DNA of 64,000 nt from Streptomyces sp. NBC_00341 (GTDB lineage: Bacteria > Actinomycetota > Actinomycetes > Streptomycetales > Streptomycetaceae). The notes beneath the pieces were generated by a model. The model was given only the letters and a program-made list of their open reading frames with translations. It was not told where the DNA came from and did not search any database. Where the stretch lies: assembly GCF_041435055.1 (NCBI RefSeq), contig NZ_CP108002.1, positions 7,378,001 to 7,442,000 of the forward strand. Reading direction: 5' to 3'. The position numbers and the translations under genes were made by a program. How positions within the stretch are numbered: position 1 is the first letter of the stretch; each line of letters starts with the position of its first letter. Shown here in pieces: positions 10,001-17,906 of the stretch.

Positions 10001-10868
10001 GGTCCTCGCCACCGCTGCCGGAACAGGCCGGCCGGACGTCCTCGCCGCACTCGACCCGGCGGCCGTCACCCCCTCCGTGGAACTGCTCAGGACGATCCTG
10101 CGGTACGCCGGCGGCCTCCCGGAGGCCCGCCTCGCGGCGCTCCGGCCCCTGGTCCGCCGCCTGGTCGACGAACTGACCCGGCAGCTCGCCACCCGGCTGC
10201 GCCCCGCCCTCACCGGCGCGATGACTGCCCGGCCCACCCGCCGCCCCGGTGGCCGGCTGGACCTGCCGCGCACGCTGCGCGCCAACCTGGCCACCGCCCG
10301 CCGGACGGCCGACGGAACGGTCCGGGTGATCCCAGAGAAGCCGGTGTTCCGCAGCCGCGCCCGCCGGTCGGCCGACTGGCGCCTGATCCTGGTCACCGAC
10401 GTCTCCGGATCCATGGAGGCGTCCACGATCTGGTCCGCGCTGACCGCCTCCGTGCTCGCCGGGGTGCCGACCCTGAGCACTCACTTCCTGGCCTTCTCCA
10501 CGGAGGTCGTCGACCTCACCGGCCATGTGCACGACCCCCTCTCCCTCCTGCTGGAGGTGAGCGTGGGCGGGGGCACACACATCGCCGCCGGGCTGCGGCA
10601 CGCCCGCGGCCTGATCGAGGTGCCCTCGCGCACCCTCGTCGTCGTGATCAGCGACTTCGAGGAGGGCGCGCCGCTCGGCGGACTGCTCGCCGAGGTGCGG
10701 GCCCTGGTGACCACCGGCTGCCACGTCCTCGGGTGCGCCAGCCTCGACGACGCCGGCCGGCCCCGCTACTCGACGGGCGTCGCCGGTCAGCTCGTGGCCG
10801 CCGGCATGCCCGTGGCGGCCCTCAGCCCGCTCGAACTGGCCCGTTGGATAGGGGAGAAGACCGCATGA
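7029..10868 (+). CDS. DUF5682-vWA fusion protein (YehM-YehP-like)
   Basis: The 1,279-residue protein starts at an ATG 3 bp after the MoxR stop. Residues ~30-650 resemble DUF5682 (early motif GVRHHAPSLA; later HVARALASGQRPAVVVGAFH). The C-terminal ~160 residues are a vWA domain with a complete MIDAS: DVSGSM at 1124-1129, the Thr of GGGTHIAAG, and the Asp of VISDFEEG. Two low-complexity inserts break the N-terminal part: ten Gly-x-x triplets from residue 273, and a tandem LPGLxxSDxx repeat near residue 616. In E. coli the equivalents are separate genes (yehM, yehP), so the fusion supports physical association of the two activities. MoxR-vWA pairs act like metal chelatases that push a substrate into an ATPase ring. 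The substrate here is unknown. The TGA overlaps the next ATG. Confidence 0.88.
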   Translation: MSDSTIPETAVLPARDTAAGPATPEAAVAALAAAGPGSPFLIGVRHHAPSLAAALPALLDAAAPDVLLVELPAEFQPWLGWLAHEETEAPVALAAVPADGPGTGPAGERGPAFYPFADFSPELAALRWAARNGVPAVACDLPLADRTWAAGDPDTPASAPVPGADSAPVPGDGHGLSDALRSRLTGREGDDLWDRLVEALAPGSTPEALRRAALLTGWALRHEAEARGGVHRTDLVREAWMRGHVARALASGQRPAVVVGAFHAPALLPSAAGAVGVAGATGAAGATGATGATGAAGTVGDPVPAACTVSLIPYTYPLLDSRSGYPAGIRDPEWQHTVLDAAGDPAALHEALIRTAVRICAALREQGHPYGPADGREIVRVAGDLARLRELPAPGRGELLEAVQTVLGRGETYGTGRAVALALERVLVGARTGRPAPAAPRSGLGPAVEAETAALALPGPDDAHERTPRDLRLDPARSTLDRRRELLLRRLTVCGIPYAQEQQVTGAAGTEGLTTRWQVRWTPATGAMLTAAGARGVTPVQAAEGVLRQRHAAECAADGPTAAQVVRGLTEAAECGLPALAGERLTELAAVLPASGTLPELLGGLDLLDRIDAGHLPGLSASDGHLPGLAPSDDDLPGLAPSDDDDDPAPDATATAAARAAGTAHAAELLTSAAVRQVDGLTGSEEPGDARALLELSQRADRVGGIRLTDALARLAADGTPLIAAAAGAVRVLTGHEEAESFGGRVASWVDGAVDSGSRAALTARLTGVLTVAGPLLTVGVGALDPLLHRVVELDDTAFLARLPALRGGFDTLSPAARDRLLDTVEERLGERVDDLDADDPAELARRTAADLTARELLTGLGLPVPPPAHDDCLPPLSAGHPAATCPSTGAATGTAAAPATEATPARTLAPADRWRLVLGRRSDRLPSGAARLATALDELYGAGHGEGSRGGLPGPGQGGGSRGGREPSFPGVREWSEELAALFGPGIREEVLATAAGTGRPDVLAALDPAAVTPSVELLRTILRYAGGLPEARLAALRPLVRRLVDELTRQLATRLRPALTGAMTARPTRRPGGRLDLPRTLRANLATARRTADGTVRVIPEKPVFRSRARRSADWRLILVTDVSGSMEASTIWSALTASVLAGVPTLSTHFLAFSTEVVDLTGHVHDPLSLLLEVSVGGGTHIAAGLRHARGLIEVPSRTLVVVISDFEEGAPLGGLLAEVRALVTTGCHVLGCASLDDAGRPRYSTGVAGQLVAAGMPVAALSPLELARWIGEKTA
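7845..7934 (+). repeat. In-frame 9-bp (Gly-x-x) tandem repeat
   Basis: Ten consecutive 9-base units beginning ggg encode GAV GVA GAT GAA GAT GAT GAT GAA GTV GDP in the DUF5682-vWA gene. The units are near-identical at DNA level, so copy number could change in frame by slippage. The protein segment is probably a flexible collagen-like linker, not a true collagen domain. Confidence 0.85.
8874..8963 (+). repeat. Three 30-bp in-frame tandem repeats
   Basis: Three adjacent 30-base units starting ctgccgggcctg encode LPGLSASDGH, LPGLAPSDDD and LPGLAPSDDD, followed by an acidic DDD run. They lie in a probable linker of the DUF5682-vWA protein. The high DNA identity suggests recent duplication. Confidence 0.85.
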
Positions 10869-12679
10869 CCGCCGTTCAGCTGCCACCTGTCGCGCCGGAG
10901 GTCACGGCCACGCTGGTGGAGGACCTCTCGCCCCGGCTCCGCAAGCGGCTGGACGCCGCGGTCACCAAACTCGGCGCCCGCCCGACACACCGCGACGGAG
11001 ACACGGTGACGGTCGCGGTCGACGACGAGACCGAGTTGCGCCTGCACGCCCCGGGCGGCGTGGTGGCGACGGCGGACGCCATCACCTGCGGCTGCCTCCT
11101 CGCCCCGGCATGCGTCCACCGCGCGGCCGCCGCCTGCGCCGCCCCCGTGGCGGACCCGGTGGCGGAGACCGTAGACGGCCCCACCCCGGAGGCCTCGGAA
11201 CCGGACTCAGAACCGACCCCTACTTCCGACTCCGCCCCCTCGCCCTTGCCCTTGCCCTTGCCTGAGGTGGCCACCCCAGCGCAGCGTGCTGCGGCCGACG
11301 CCCTGTGGTCGGCGGGCGCCGCCGTGCTGGAGGCCGGTGTCGACGGGGCCGGTGCCGTCACCCAGGCCGCCCTCCTGCGCGCCGCGCACACTGCCCGGCT
11401 CCGGCAACTGCCGCGCGCCGCGGGCGCCGCGCTGTCCGTCGTCACGCTGCTGCGCGCGGCCCGCGCCGGGGACCCGTCCTACCGCACCGCAGAGCTCGTC
11501 ACCGCGCTGGCCGAACTCCTGGGCACCGCACACCGGGTGGGGGCGGCGTCCGGGGCCGAGCTGGCCGCCGTCAGGGGCCGGGCGCGCCGCCCGTACAGCC
11601 CGGACGGCGCGCTGCGCCTGTACGGACTGTTCACCGAACCCGTGGTCACGGACTCGGGGCACGGCGGCGCCCGCACCTGGGTCGCCGGAACCGACGGCCG
11701 CCTCTGCACGGTCGGCGACGTCGCGCCCGGCGGCGTCGGGCGAGCCCTGGGCGTGGCCGACCGCGCGGTGCGCCTGGGGGACAGCGCTCTCACCCATCGG
11801 GAGCTGGGCCGGGCCGGTCTGGCGGTCTCGGGGGCCACGGTCTCACCGGACGGCAGACTGGGCGCGGGGAAGGGCGTCAAGGCCGTGACCGCCCGGGGCG
11901 CGGCGTGGACCGAGCCGCCGCTCGCAGCTCTGTGGGCGACACCGCCGTCCGGGCAGGCCGCCCGCGCCCTGCGGTCCACCTCCCGGTACGCGGACCCGGA
12001 CGGCGGCGGCAGCGACCTGCTCTTCCTGGACGTCGAACTCCTCGGCGCCGTAAGGGAGTCCGGCGGCACCTGCCTGCTCGCGCGGTGCGAGGGAGACATT
12101 TCCGTCCGGCTCACCGTCGCGGACGACGATCCCGCGCTGGCCCACCGCGACAACCTGATGCTGCTGGCCGCGGCGCCGGGGACCCGGCTGAGGATCATCG
12201 GCCGACTGGTGCCCGCCCTCCACCCCCGGCTCGCCCTTCTCGCCTGCTCGCACCCCACCGGCGAGGGCACGATCGACCTCGGCCTCGACCGCCTGCGCCG
12301 CGCCGACCTCCCGGACCCGGCCGCCCCCGTCCACCTGGCGTCGCCCCAGCCCGGAGAGTCCGACGCGTACTCGCCCCTGTACCTCCTGGAGCGCCGGGTC
12401 GAACAGGCCGTCCCGGCGGGCCGGGCCGCCCTCGGCATGCTCGGTGACGTCACCGCCGAGACCCGCCGGATCAGCCGCGCGGGCCTCCACACGGCCGCCG
12501 GGCTGCTGACCGCGCTGTGCGCCTCTGCGGCCCGACGCGACCGGGACCTCTTCGGCCGCCTCCTGCCCGCCGACACGGACGGCTTCGCCCTGTACTGGCT
12601 CACCGCCGCCCGTTACACGGCTGCCGTGGCCGAGTCCCTGTGCGCGGCATCCTGGGAAGACCCGCGGCCGGCCCGCTGA
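10865..12679 (+). CDS. SWIM zinc-finger protein (YehQ-like)
   Basis: 604 residues, last gene of the operon. The ATG at 10865 overlaps the previous stop as ATGA. A SWIM zinc-binding motif is visible as C75-x-C77-x5-C83-x-H85 (ITCGCLLAPACVH). SWIM domains bind DNA or proteins. A Pro/Ser/Thr-rich linker (residues ~100-140) follows, then an Ala/Leu-rich helical body to the end. There is no signal peptide or membrane segment. Its place after DUF5682-vWA matches the YehP-YehQ order in E. coli as I remember it. It could be the nucleic-acid or substrate recognition component of the MoxR-vWA complex (inference). Confidence 0.88.
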   Translation: MTAVQLPPVAPEVTATLVEDLSPRLRKRLDAAVTKLGARPTHRDGDTVTVAVDDETELRLHAPGGVVATADAITCGCLLAPACVHRAAAACAAPVADPVAETVDGPTPEASEPDSEPTPTSDSAPSPLPLPLPEVATPAQRAAADALWSAGAAVLEAGVDGAGAVTQAALLRAAHTARLRQLPRAAGAALSVVTLLRAARAGDPSYRTAELVTALAELLGTAHRVGAASGAELAAVRGRARRPYSPDGALRLYGLFTEPVVTDSGHGGARTWVAGTDGRLCTVGDVAPGGVGRALGVADRAVRLGDSALTHRELGRAGLAVSGATVSPDGRLGAGKGVKAVTARGAAWTEPPLAALWATPPSGQAARALRSTSRYADPDGGGSDLLFLDVELLGAVRESGGTCLLARCEGDISVRLTVADDDPALAHRDNLMLLAAAPGTRLRIIGRLVPALHPRLALLACSHPTGEGTIDLGLDRLRRADLPDPAAPVHLASPQPGESDAYSPLYLLERRVEQAVPAGRAALGMLGDVTAETRRISRAGLHTAAGLLTALCASAARRDRDLFGRLLPADTDGFALYWLTAARYTAAVAESLCAASWEDPRPAR

Positions 12680-12689
12680 CCGCCGTCAC

Positions 12690-12712
12690 GCACGCGGTCC
12701 GGGCCCGCGTGC
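12690..12712. terminator. Stem-loop between convergent genes
   Basis: An 8-bp stem, GCACGCGG (12690-12697) with CCGCGTGC (12705-12712), has a 7-base loop. It lies in the 43-bp gap where the SWIM gene and the minus-strand TetR gene converge, so it can terminate both. There is no U-tract, as is common in Streptomyces. Confidence 0.6.
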
Positions 12713-12722
12713 CGGGCGTCGC

Positions 12723-13316
12723 TCATGCCTCGGCGGCTGCGCCCGTGGCCGCTGCGATCAGGGCGGTCGCCGCGGCGCGGGAGGCCGCGGCCACGTCGGA
12801 GTCGTGGTCCATCAGGGCGGAGATGCCGGCCCCGTCGTAGAGGATGTGGAGCTGGTGGCCCAGGGCGTCGGGGTCGGCGGCGCCGGCCTCGGCGGCGAGG
12901 CGGGTGAAGAGTTCGCGCATCCAGCCGCGGAAGCTGTCCGCCGCTTCCTGGACCAGTCCGCCGGGGCTGGCCTCGGCGCCGGCGCGGATGAAGGCGCAGC
13001 CGCGGAAGTCCGGCCGGTCGAACTGCCGTCCCTGGGACTCGAAGACCGCCAGCATCTGCTCGCGCGGCGTGTCGTACTCCGCGACGGCCCGGGTGATCCG
13101 GTCGACGGTGCCCGCGTGCCGGGTGTCCAGGTAGGCCCGGACGAGCTGTTCCTTGCCGCCGAAGGTGTTGTACAGCGATGCCTTGGCCACGCCCGCGTGC
13201 TCGATGACCCGGTCGATTCCGACGCTCTGCACGCCCTCGGCGTAGAACAGCTCGTCGGCGGCGGAAAGCAGGCGCTCGCGCGCCGACGGCTTCGCGGTGC
13301 TCCGGGCACTCGCCAT
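12723..13316 (-). CDS. TetR/AcrR-family repressor of the adjacent MFS exporter
   Basis: 197 residues from the ATG at 13316. A GTG 9 bp upstream is possible, but it overlaps the AAGGAG ribosome site, which sits 8 bp before this ATG. The N-terminal helix-turn-helix is clear: ARERLLSAADELFYAEG, then VIEHAGVAKASLYNTFGGKE. The rest is a TetR ligand-binding domain. The gene lies 56 bp downstream of the stop of an MFS gene on the same strand. A palindrome AGACAGATCTGTCT stands just upstream of its start, and the same AGAC-N6-GTCT pattern appears twice at the MFS promoter. It therefore very likely represses itself and the exporter and is released by the exported compound. The ligand is unknown. Confidence 0.93.
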   Translation of the reverse strand: MASARSTAKPSARERLLSAADELFYAEGVQSVGIDRVIEHAGVAKASLYNTFGGKEQLVRAYLDTRHAGTVDRITRAVAEYDTPREQMLAVFESQGRQFDRPDFRGCAFIRAGAEASPGGLVQEAADSFRGWMRELFTRLAAEAGAADPDALGHQLHILYDGAGISALMDHDSDVAAASRAAATALIAAATGAAAEA

Positions 13317-13331
13317 GACGGTCACTCCTTC

Positions 13332-13345
13332 AGACAGATCTGTCT
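13332..13345. promoter_or_regulatory. TetR operator (site 1)
   Basis: Perfect 14-bp palindrome AGACAGATCTGTCT, of the form AGAC-N6-GTCT. It lies 16 bp upstream of the tetR start codon and downstream of the MFS stop. It shares half-sites with the two sites at the MFS promoter, which supports autoregulation. Confidence 0.75.
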
Positions 13346-13372
13346 ACATTATGCCCCGGCCGGAGGCCACCC

Positions 13373-14701
13373 TCAGGTGTTGCCGCCGATCCGCTCGCCC
13401 GGCAGGACCGCCGCCCCGTCCCGGCCGCCGCGCACCAGTCCGAGCAGTGCGAACGCCGCGAGGACGATCACGGCGACGCCGTACTCCTGCGCGGTGGCGG
13501 CCAGTCCGCCCGCGTGGACCACGAGGAACCCGGCGATCACGGTGGGCACTCCCATGCCCAGGTAGGAGACGACGAAGAGCAGCGACAGGACCCCGGAACT
13601 CTCGTGCGGCCGGGCCAGCGGCATGACCGTACGGATGCCGCCCTGGAACCCGCTGCCGAAGCCGACGCCCGCGAGGGCGGTGCCGGCGAAGAAGCCGGTG
13701 GGGGAGGAGCCGCGGATCGAGGCGAGGGTGAGTGCCACCCCGGCGATCAGCGCGAGGATGCCGGTGAGCATCACCGTCCGGGTCGCGGCCCTGCGCAGGA
13801 CCAGGACCGAGACGGCGGCCACCCCGGCGAGCACGAACAGGCTGAGCCCGCCGAGGACTTCGGACCCGGAACCGGTCAACTGCCGTGCGAGGGACGGGCC
13901 GAGTGACCCGTACAGTCCGGCCAGCGCCCAGACGGCGAACAGTACCGGCGCTGCCACCAGCATCGGGCTGCGTACGGCGCGCGGCAGCTTGATCTCCGGG
14001 GCCAGACTCGCCAGCGCCCCCGGCTTGCGGGTCACCGTCTCCGCCATCAGTGCGACGGCGACGGCCTGGACGACGAAGACCGCCAGCAGCCCGAGGTAGA
14101 CCAGGTGCGTGGGGGCGGGAAGGAACTGGACGACGAGGCCGGAGACCAGGGCGCCGGTCGCCGTGCCGATGCCCGGGGCGACCGCGTTGGTGATCGTGCC
14201 GCGCTCCCGGTTGATGTCCATCATTCCCGCACCGATCGCGCCGAGCGCCGCGCCGGTCGACAGACCCTGGACGATCCGGGCGACCATCAGCGCGGGCACG
14301 CCGTCGGCGGTCGCGAACACGATCATCGAGGCGGCCTGCGCCGCCAGCGCGGCCAGCAGGACCGGCCGCCTGCCGACGTGGTCGGAGAGCTTGCCCATGG
14401 TGAGCAGCCCGAGCAGCACCGCCACCGCGTAGACGCCGAAGACCACGGTGGTGGTGATCGGGTCGAAGCCCCATTCCGCCTGGTAGACGGCATAGAGCGG
14501 GGTGGGCGCGCTGGAGGCCGCCAGGAACGAGATGGTGATCGAGGCGAGTGCGTACAGCGCCACGTTCGGCGGCAGCCGTCGGGCCCGCGCGGGTATGGCA
14601 GTGGATAGGGGAGCGGATCCGGTCCCGGATCCGGGACCGGTGGGCGCCGCGTCCGAGGTGCGGGCCGGGTTGGACGTCCGGGCGACCGAGGGATTCGTCA
14701 T
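13373..14701 (-). CDS. MFS multidrug-type exporter
   Basis: 442 residues from the ATG at 14701. An ATG two codons upstream is also possible, but GGACGGG lies at a better distance for this one. Repeated hydrophobic segments give about 12 membrane helices. The A-motif region reads GLLTMGKLSDHVGRRP, typical of proton-driven drug exporters. An early segment FLAASSAPTPLYAVYQ resembles the actinobacterial arabinose-efflux-like MFS group. The N-terminal ~50 residues are a Thr/Pro/Ala-rich cytoplasmic tail. A TetR gene follows on the same strand and shared operators lie at the promoter, so expression is probably induced by the exported compound. The substrate cannot be told from sequence. Confidence 0.9.
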   Translation of the reverse strand: MTNPSVARTSNPARTSDAAPTGPGSGTGSAPLSTAIPARARRLPPNVALYALASITISFLAASSAPTPLYAVYQAEWGFDPITTTVVFGVYAVAVLLGLLTMGKLSDHVGRRPVLLAALAAQAASMIVFATADGVPALMVARIVQGLSTGAALGAIGAGMMDINRERGTITNAVAPGIGTATGALVSGLVVQFLPAPTHLVYLGLLAVFVVQAVAVALMAETVTRKPGALASLAPEIKLPRAVRSPMLVAAPVLFAVWALAGLYGSLGPSLARQLTGSGSEVLGGLSLFVLAGVAAVSVLVLRRAATRTVMLTGILALIAGVALTLASIRGSSPTGFFAGTALAGVGFGSGFQGGIRTVMPLARPHESSGVLSLLFVVSYLGMGVPTVIAGFLVVHAGGLAATAQEYGVAVIVLAAFALLGLVRGGRDGAAVLPGERIGGNT

Positions 14702-14722
14702 GACCATTCCCGTCCAGGATGT

Positions 14723-14776
14723 GAGTAGACCTGTCTGTCTAATCTCTGGAAGTAGATTAGACAGACAGGTCTACTC
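14723..14776. promoter_or_regulatory. Double TetR operator: 23-bp perfect inverted repeat at the MFS promoter
   Basis: Left arm 14723-14745 and right arm 14754-14776 are perfect reverse complements with an 8-base spacer. Each arm contains its own 16-bp dyad TAGAC-N6-GTCTA (14726-14741 and 14758-14773), the same half-sites as the operator before tetR. The whole element ends 21 bp upstream of the MFS start. Two repressor dimers could bind side by side, or the RNA could form a long hairpin in the leader. Confidence 0.75.
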
Positions 14777-14882
14777 AGGTCAAACGGGAGAAGTGCCGAA
14801 CGGGAGAAGCGAGGGTCACGGACCTGGCGTCGCCCGGTGGCTCAGTAAGGCCGGCCCCGGGTGGAACGAGAGGCCCCGGTCG

Positions 14883-16367
14883 TCAGGACGGCTCGGCGGG
14901 GCAGCTGGTGTCCCGTGCCGGGACCGCCAGGTCGGTGAGGTAGCTGTCCACGGCGTTCTCCATGCACGGGCCGCTGGTGACGCTGCCGTGCCCCCGGTCC
15001 TCGTAGGTGAGGAGTACGCCGCTGCGGCCGAGCTGCCGGGCCACCGACACGGCCCACGGGTAGCCGGTGGCGGGGTCGTGCAGGGCGTTGGACAGCAGGA
15101 CCGGCGGGGCGCCGGGCGCGTCCAGGCGGTGCTGCGGGTTGGCGGTCGGCGCGCCCAGACAGGCCGCCGCCATGTGGATCGACAGCAGGTAGGGCAGGTC
15201 GGGCGCGGTCACGTTCATTGCGGCGACGAGCGAGGCGTACTCCCGGTAGTCGCGCACCGGCAGCTGCCAGTCCGAGCAGAAGACCGGGGTGGCCGGCGGC
15301 AGCGGCGCTGTCCCGGTGGGTGATGCCGGCAGCGGCTTGCTCGCCTCCATCCCCGCGATCACCGTGGCCAGTCCCGCGTAGTCGGCCTCGTAGAACCTCC
15401 GGAACGCGTACTTGTTGACCAGGTCCGAAGCCGACAGTGACCTCCCCGGACTGTCCGGGTCCGCCAGCTCGCCGCGTGCGGCGCGGGCCAGCAGGCCCTG
15501 CCAGACGGCGCGGACGTCGCGGCCGTGCAGCGCGCAGTCCGCCGCACCGGCGCACCACTTCACGAACTCCTGGAACGAGTCCTGCGCCGCGGCCGCCTCC
15601 GAGCGCAGGAACTCACGGGTGGCCGCGACGCTGTGGTCCATCACGCTCTCCAGCACCATCGCGCGCACGCGCCGCGGGTAGGTCTCGGCGTACTGGGCGC
15701 CGAGCAGCGTGCCGTACGAGCTCCCGTAGAAGGTCAGTTTCCGCTCGCCGAGGGCGGCCCGCAGCGCGTCCAGGTCACGGACCGTCTGCCCGGTGTCGAG
15801 GTGCTCGAACACCGGGCCGGTACGGGCCCGGCAGTCGGCGCGGAGCCGCCTGTTGTACGCCAGGGTGGCGTCGAAGTCGGCCTGGCTCCTCAGCTCCGGT
15901 GACGGCCGTTCGGCGAGCAGGTCACCGGAGCAGGTCACCGGGTTGCTGCCGCCCACGCCGCGCGGGTCGAAGCTGACGATGTCGAACCTGCGGCGGACCT
16001 CGGGGCTGAACCGGTTGATCCCGCTCACCACCCTCTCCACACCCGAGTCGCCCGGCCCGCCGGGGCCGAACACCATCGAGCCGACGCGTGCCCCGGGTTC
16101 GGTGGCCTTGCGGCGGGCCACGGCCAGGTCGAGTCTCGGCCCGTCGGGGCGGTCCCAGTCGACCGGCACCGAAAGCGTGGCGCACTCGGCTCCCGGTTTC
16201 GCCGGGGCGGCACACGGTGCCCACCGCAGGGCCGCCGTCGCGGGCGGCGACGCGTGGACCGCGGGAGCGGCGGCGAGGCCGGCGACGGCGGTCGTGGCAG
16301 CGGCCACGGCCGTGGCCGTGCCCCGTGCGGCGACGAGCCGCAGCGCAGATCTGTCCCTGAACGGCAT
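14883..16367 (-). CDS. Secreted alpha/beta-hydrolase, tripeptidyl-aminopeptidase (Tap/SlpD) family
   Basis: 494 residues from the ATG at 16367, which has a strong AAGGAGG 4 bp upstream. The frame extends further upstream but without a better site. The N-terminus is a signal peptide (RLVAARG... AAAPAVHA). The fold is that of proteases releasing N-terminal tripeptides: oxyanion region MVFGPGGPGDSG, nucleophile elbow FYGSSYGT (Ser in GSSYG), and C-terminal His in EDRGHGS, with FDPRGVGGSNPV between. Conserved cysteines in the cap (FVKWCAGAADC) fit the family. It is exported and trims peptides outside the cell, which suits the protease-rich neighbourhood. The gene stands alone. Confidence 0.9.
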   Translation of the reverse strand: MPFRDRSALRLVAARGTATAVAAATTAVAGLAAAPAVHASPPATAALRWAPCAAPAKPGAECATLSVPVDWDRPDGPRLDLAVARRKATEPGARVGSMVFGPGGPGDSGVERVVSGINRFSPEVRRRFDIVSFDPRGVGGSNPVTCSGDLLAERPSPELRSQADFDATLAYNRRLRADCRARTGPVFEHLDTGQTVRDLDALRAALGERKLTFYGSSYGTLLGAQYAETYPRRVRAMVLESVMDHSVAATREFLRSEAAAAQDSFQEFVKWCAGAADCALHGRDVRAVWQGLLARAARGELADPDSPGRSLSASDLVNKYAFRRFYEADYAGLATVIAGMEASKPLPASPTGTAPLPPATPVFCSDWQLPVRDYREYASLVAAMNVTAPDLPYLLSIHMAAACLGAPTANPQHRLDAPGAPPVLLSNALHDPATGYPWAVSVARQLGRSGVLLTYEDRGHGSVTSGPCMENAVDSYLTDLAVPARDTSCPAEPS

Positions 16368-16559
16368 GGATCCTCCTTGCGAGGAGAGCGGTTGTGTCAG
16401 GCGTGCGGACCCGGCCGGGGCACCCGCCGTCACGTTAGGTGCGCCGTCGCCCGTGTGGTGCCCGCATCAGGGGCTTCTCCGGGTCGGGTCAGGGACCGCT
16501 CGGGGACCGTTCAGGGGGATCGGGGGCGATCGGGGCGCGGGGGCCCAGATAAGGAGGGG

Positions 16560-16695
16560 TCCGTGCCGTACCCGTAAGCTGCTCACGCCCCGCGGGGGAA
16601 GTCCGGTCGAATTCCGGCGCTGACCCGCAACGGTAGGCGGAGCCGTCCTGATGGCTCCGCGAGCCCGATTACCCGCGGCGGTGAAAGCTCCTGTC
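16560..16695 (+). ncRNA. Cobalamin (B12) riboswitch
   Basis: The leader holds the classic order of B12-riboswitch elements: gggggaagtccggtc, attccggcgctgacccgcaa followed by cggta, and a downstream gagcccgattacccgc. The exact ends are estimated. It sits ~100 bp before a FecCD-type permease and is transcribed towards it. Such riboswitches shut off cobalamin uptake or synthesis genes when adenosylcobalamin is plentiful. This is the main reason to assign the following ABC system to cobalamin and not iron-siderophore. Confidence 0.88.
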
Positions 16696-16796
16696 AATTC
16701 GCCGTGGACTGCGAGAGGTGCTGCACAGGGCGCCTCGCGTCCGGGCCGCTCCTTCGATCGTGCAGACGCACGGCCTGAGGTGAAAGCGATCCGAAC

Positions 16797-17906
16797 GTGG
16801 TCACTCCCCTCGAACGCATACCAGCCCCGCCCTCGCGCGCGGCGCGCGCCGGTGGCGGGCCCGCCCCTCCCCGGCGCGTTCCCCTGCCCCTGCTGGTGAT
16901 CACGCTGTGTGCCCTGCTGCCGCTCTCCCTGGTCTGCGGCGCCGGAATCGGTGCCTCCGGGATTTCCTGGGGAGAGGTGTCGCGCTACCTGTGGGCCGGC
17001 CTGACGGGACAGCGGATCGCTCCCGGCGAAGTTGCCGGGTACACCATCGTGTGGGAGCTGCGCTTTCCACGAGCCTTGCTGGCCGCGGTCGTCGGAGCCG
17101 GACTGTCCGCGATCGGCGTCGCGGTGCAGGCCATGGTCCGCAACGCCCTCGCCGACCCGTTCGTCCTCGGCATCTCCTCCGGCGCGGCCGTCGGTGCCAA
17201 CGCCGTGCTCATCTTCGGGGTCTTCGGCGCATTCGGCGTCTGGGCGCTGTCCACGGCAGCCTTCCTCGCCGCACTCCTCGCGATGATGCTCGTGTACGCG
17301 GTCGCCCGCACCGCGCGCGGACTGACCCCGCTGCGCCTGGTCCTGACGGGCACGGCGATGTACTACGGCTTCTCGGCCATCACGACGTTCATGGTGTTCG
17401 CCGCGGAGCGGGGCGAGGCCGCCCGCTCCGCGATGATGTGGATGCTGGGCAGCCTCGGGGGCGCCACCTGGTCCTCCGTACCGATCGCCGCGGGCGCCAC
17501 GATCGGCGGCCTCGCCCACCTCTGGTGGTCGGCGCGCCGGCTCAATGCCCTGGCGATGGGTGACGAGACCGCCGCCGCGCTGGGAGTGGACGCCGGGAGA
17601 CTGCGCAAGGAGCTGTTCCTGGTCTCCGCCGCGGTCACCGGGGCACTGGTGGCGGTGAGCGGCGCGATCGGCTTCGTCGGGCTCATGGTCCCGCACGCCG
17701 CGCGCATGCTGGTCGGCGCGGATCACCGCCGTCTGCTGGCCGTCGCACCGCTCGCGGGCGCCGTCCTGCTGATCTGGGTGGACATCCTCTCGCGGGTGCT
17801 GCTCGCCCCGGCCGAACTGCCGCTCGGCGTACTGACCGCGATGATCGGCGTACCGTGCTTCATCCTGCTCATGCGCCGCCGCTCCTACACCTTCGGGGGC
17901 GCGTGA
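16797..17906 (+). CDS. btuC: FecCD/BtuC-family ABC permease, probably cobalamin uptake
   Basis: 369 residues from a GTG at 16797 (GAGGTGA lies rather far, ~13 bp upstream). After a Pro/Arg-rich tail of ~30 residues there are about ten membrane helices. Family hallmarks are ISWGEVSRYLWAGL, LRFPRALLAAVVGAGLSAIGVAVQ, GISSGAAVGANAV, and the C-terminal GFVGLMVPHAARMLVG-DHRRLL block that contacts the ATPase. The family imports iron complexes, haem or B12. The B12 riboswitch directly upstream points to cobalamin or a precursor. Its stop overlaps the ATPase ATG (TGATG). Expression should fall when cobalamin is plentiful. Confidence 0.88.
   Translation: MVTPLERIPAPPSRAARAGGGPAPPRRVPLPLLVITLCALLPLSLVCGAGIGASGISWGEVSRYLWAGLTGQRIAPGEVAGYTIVWELRFPRALLAAVVGAGLSAIGVAVQAMVRNALADPFVLGISSGAAVGANAVLIFGVFGAFGVWALSTAAFLAALLAMMLVYAVARTARGLTPLRLVLTGTAMYYGFSAITTFMVFAAERGEAARSAMMWMLGSLGGATWSSVPIAAGATIGGLAHLWWSARRLNALAMGDETAAALGVDAGRLRKELFLVSAAVTGALVAVSGAIGFVGLMVPHAARMLVGADHRRLLAVAPLAGAVLLIWVDILSRVLLAPAELPLGVLTAMIGVPCFILLMRRRSYTFGGA

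Noticed and set aside
7827..10886. 1,019-codon antisense frame under the DUF5682-vWA gene
   Set aside because: Shadow frame. The plus strand has clear domains and proper third-base GC.
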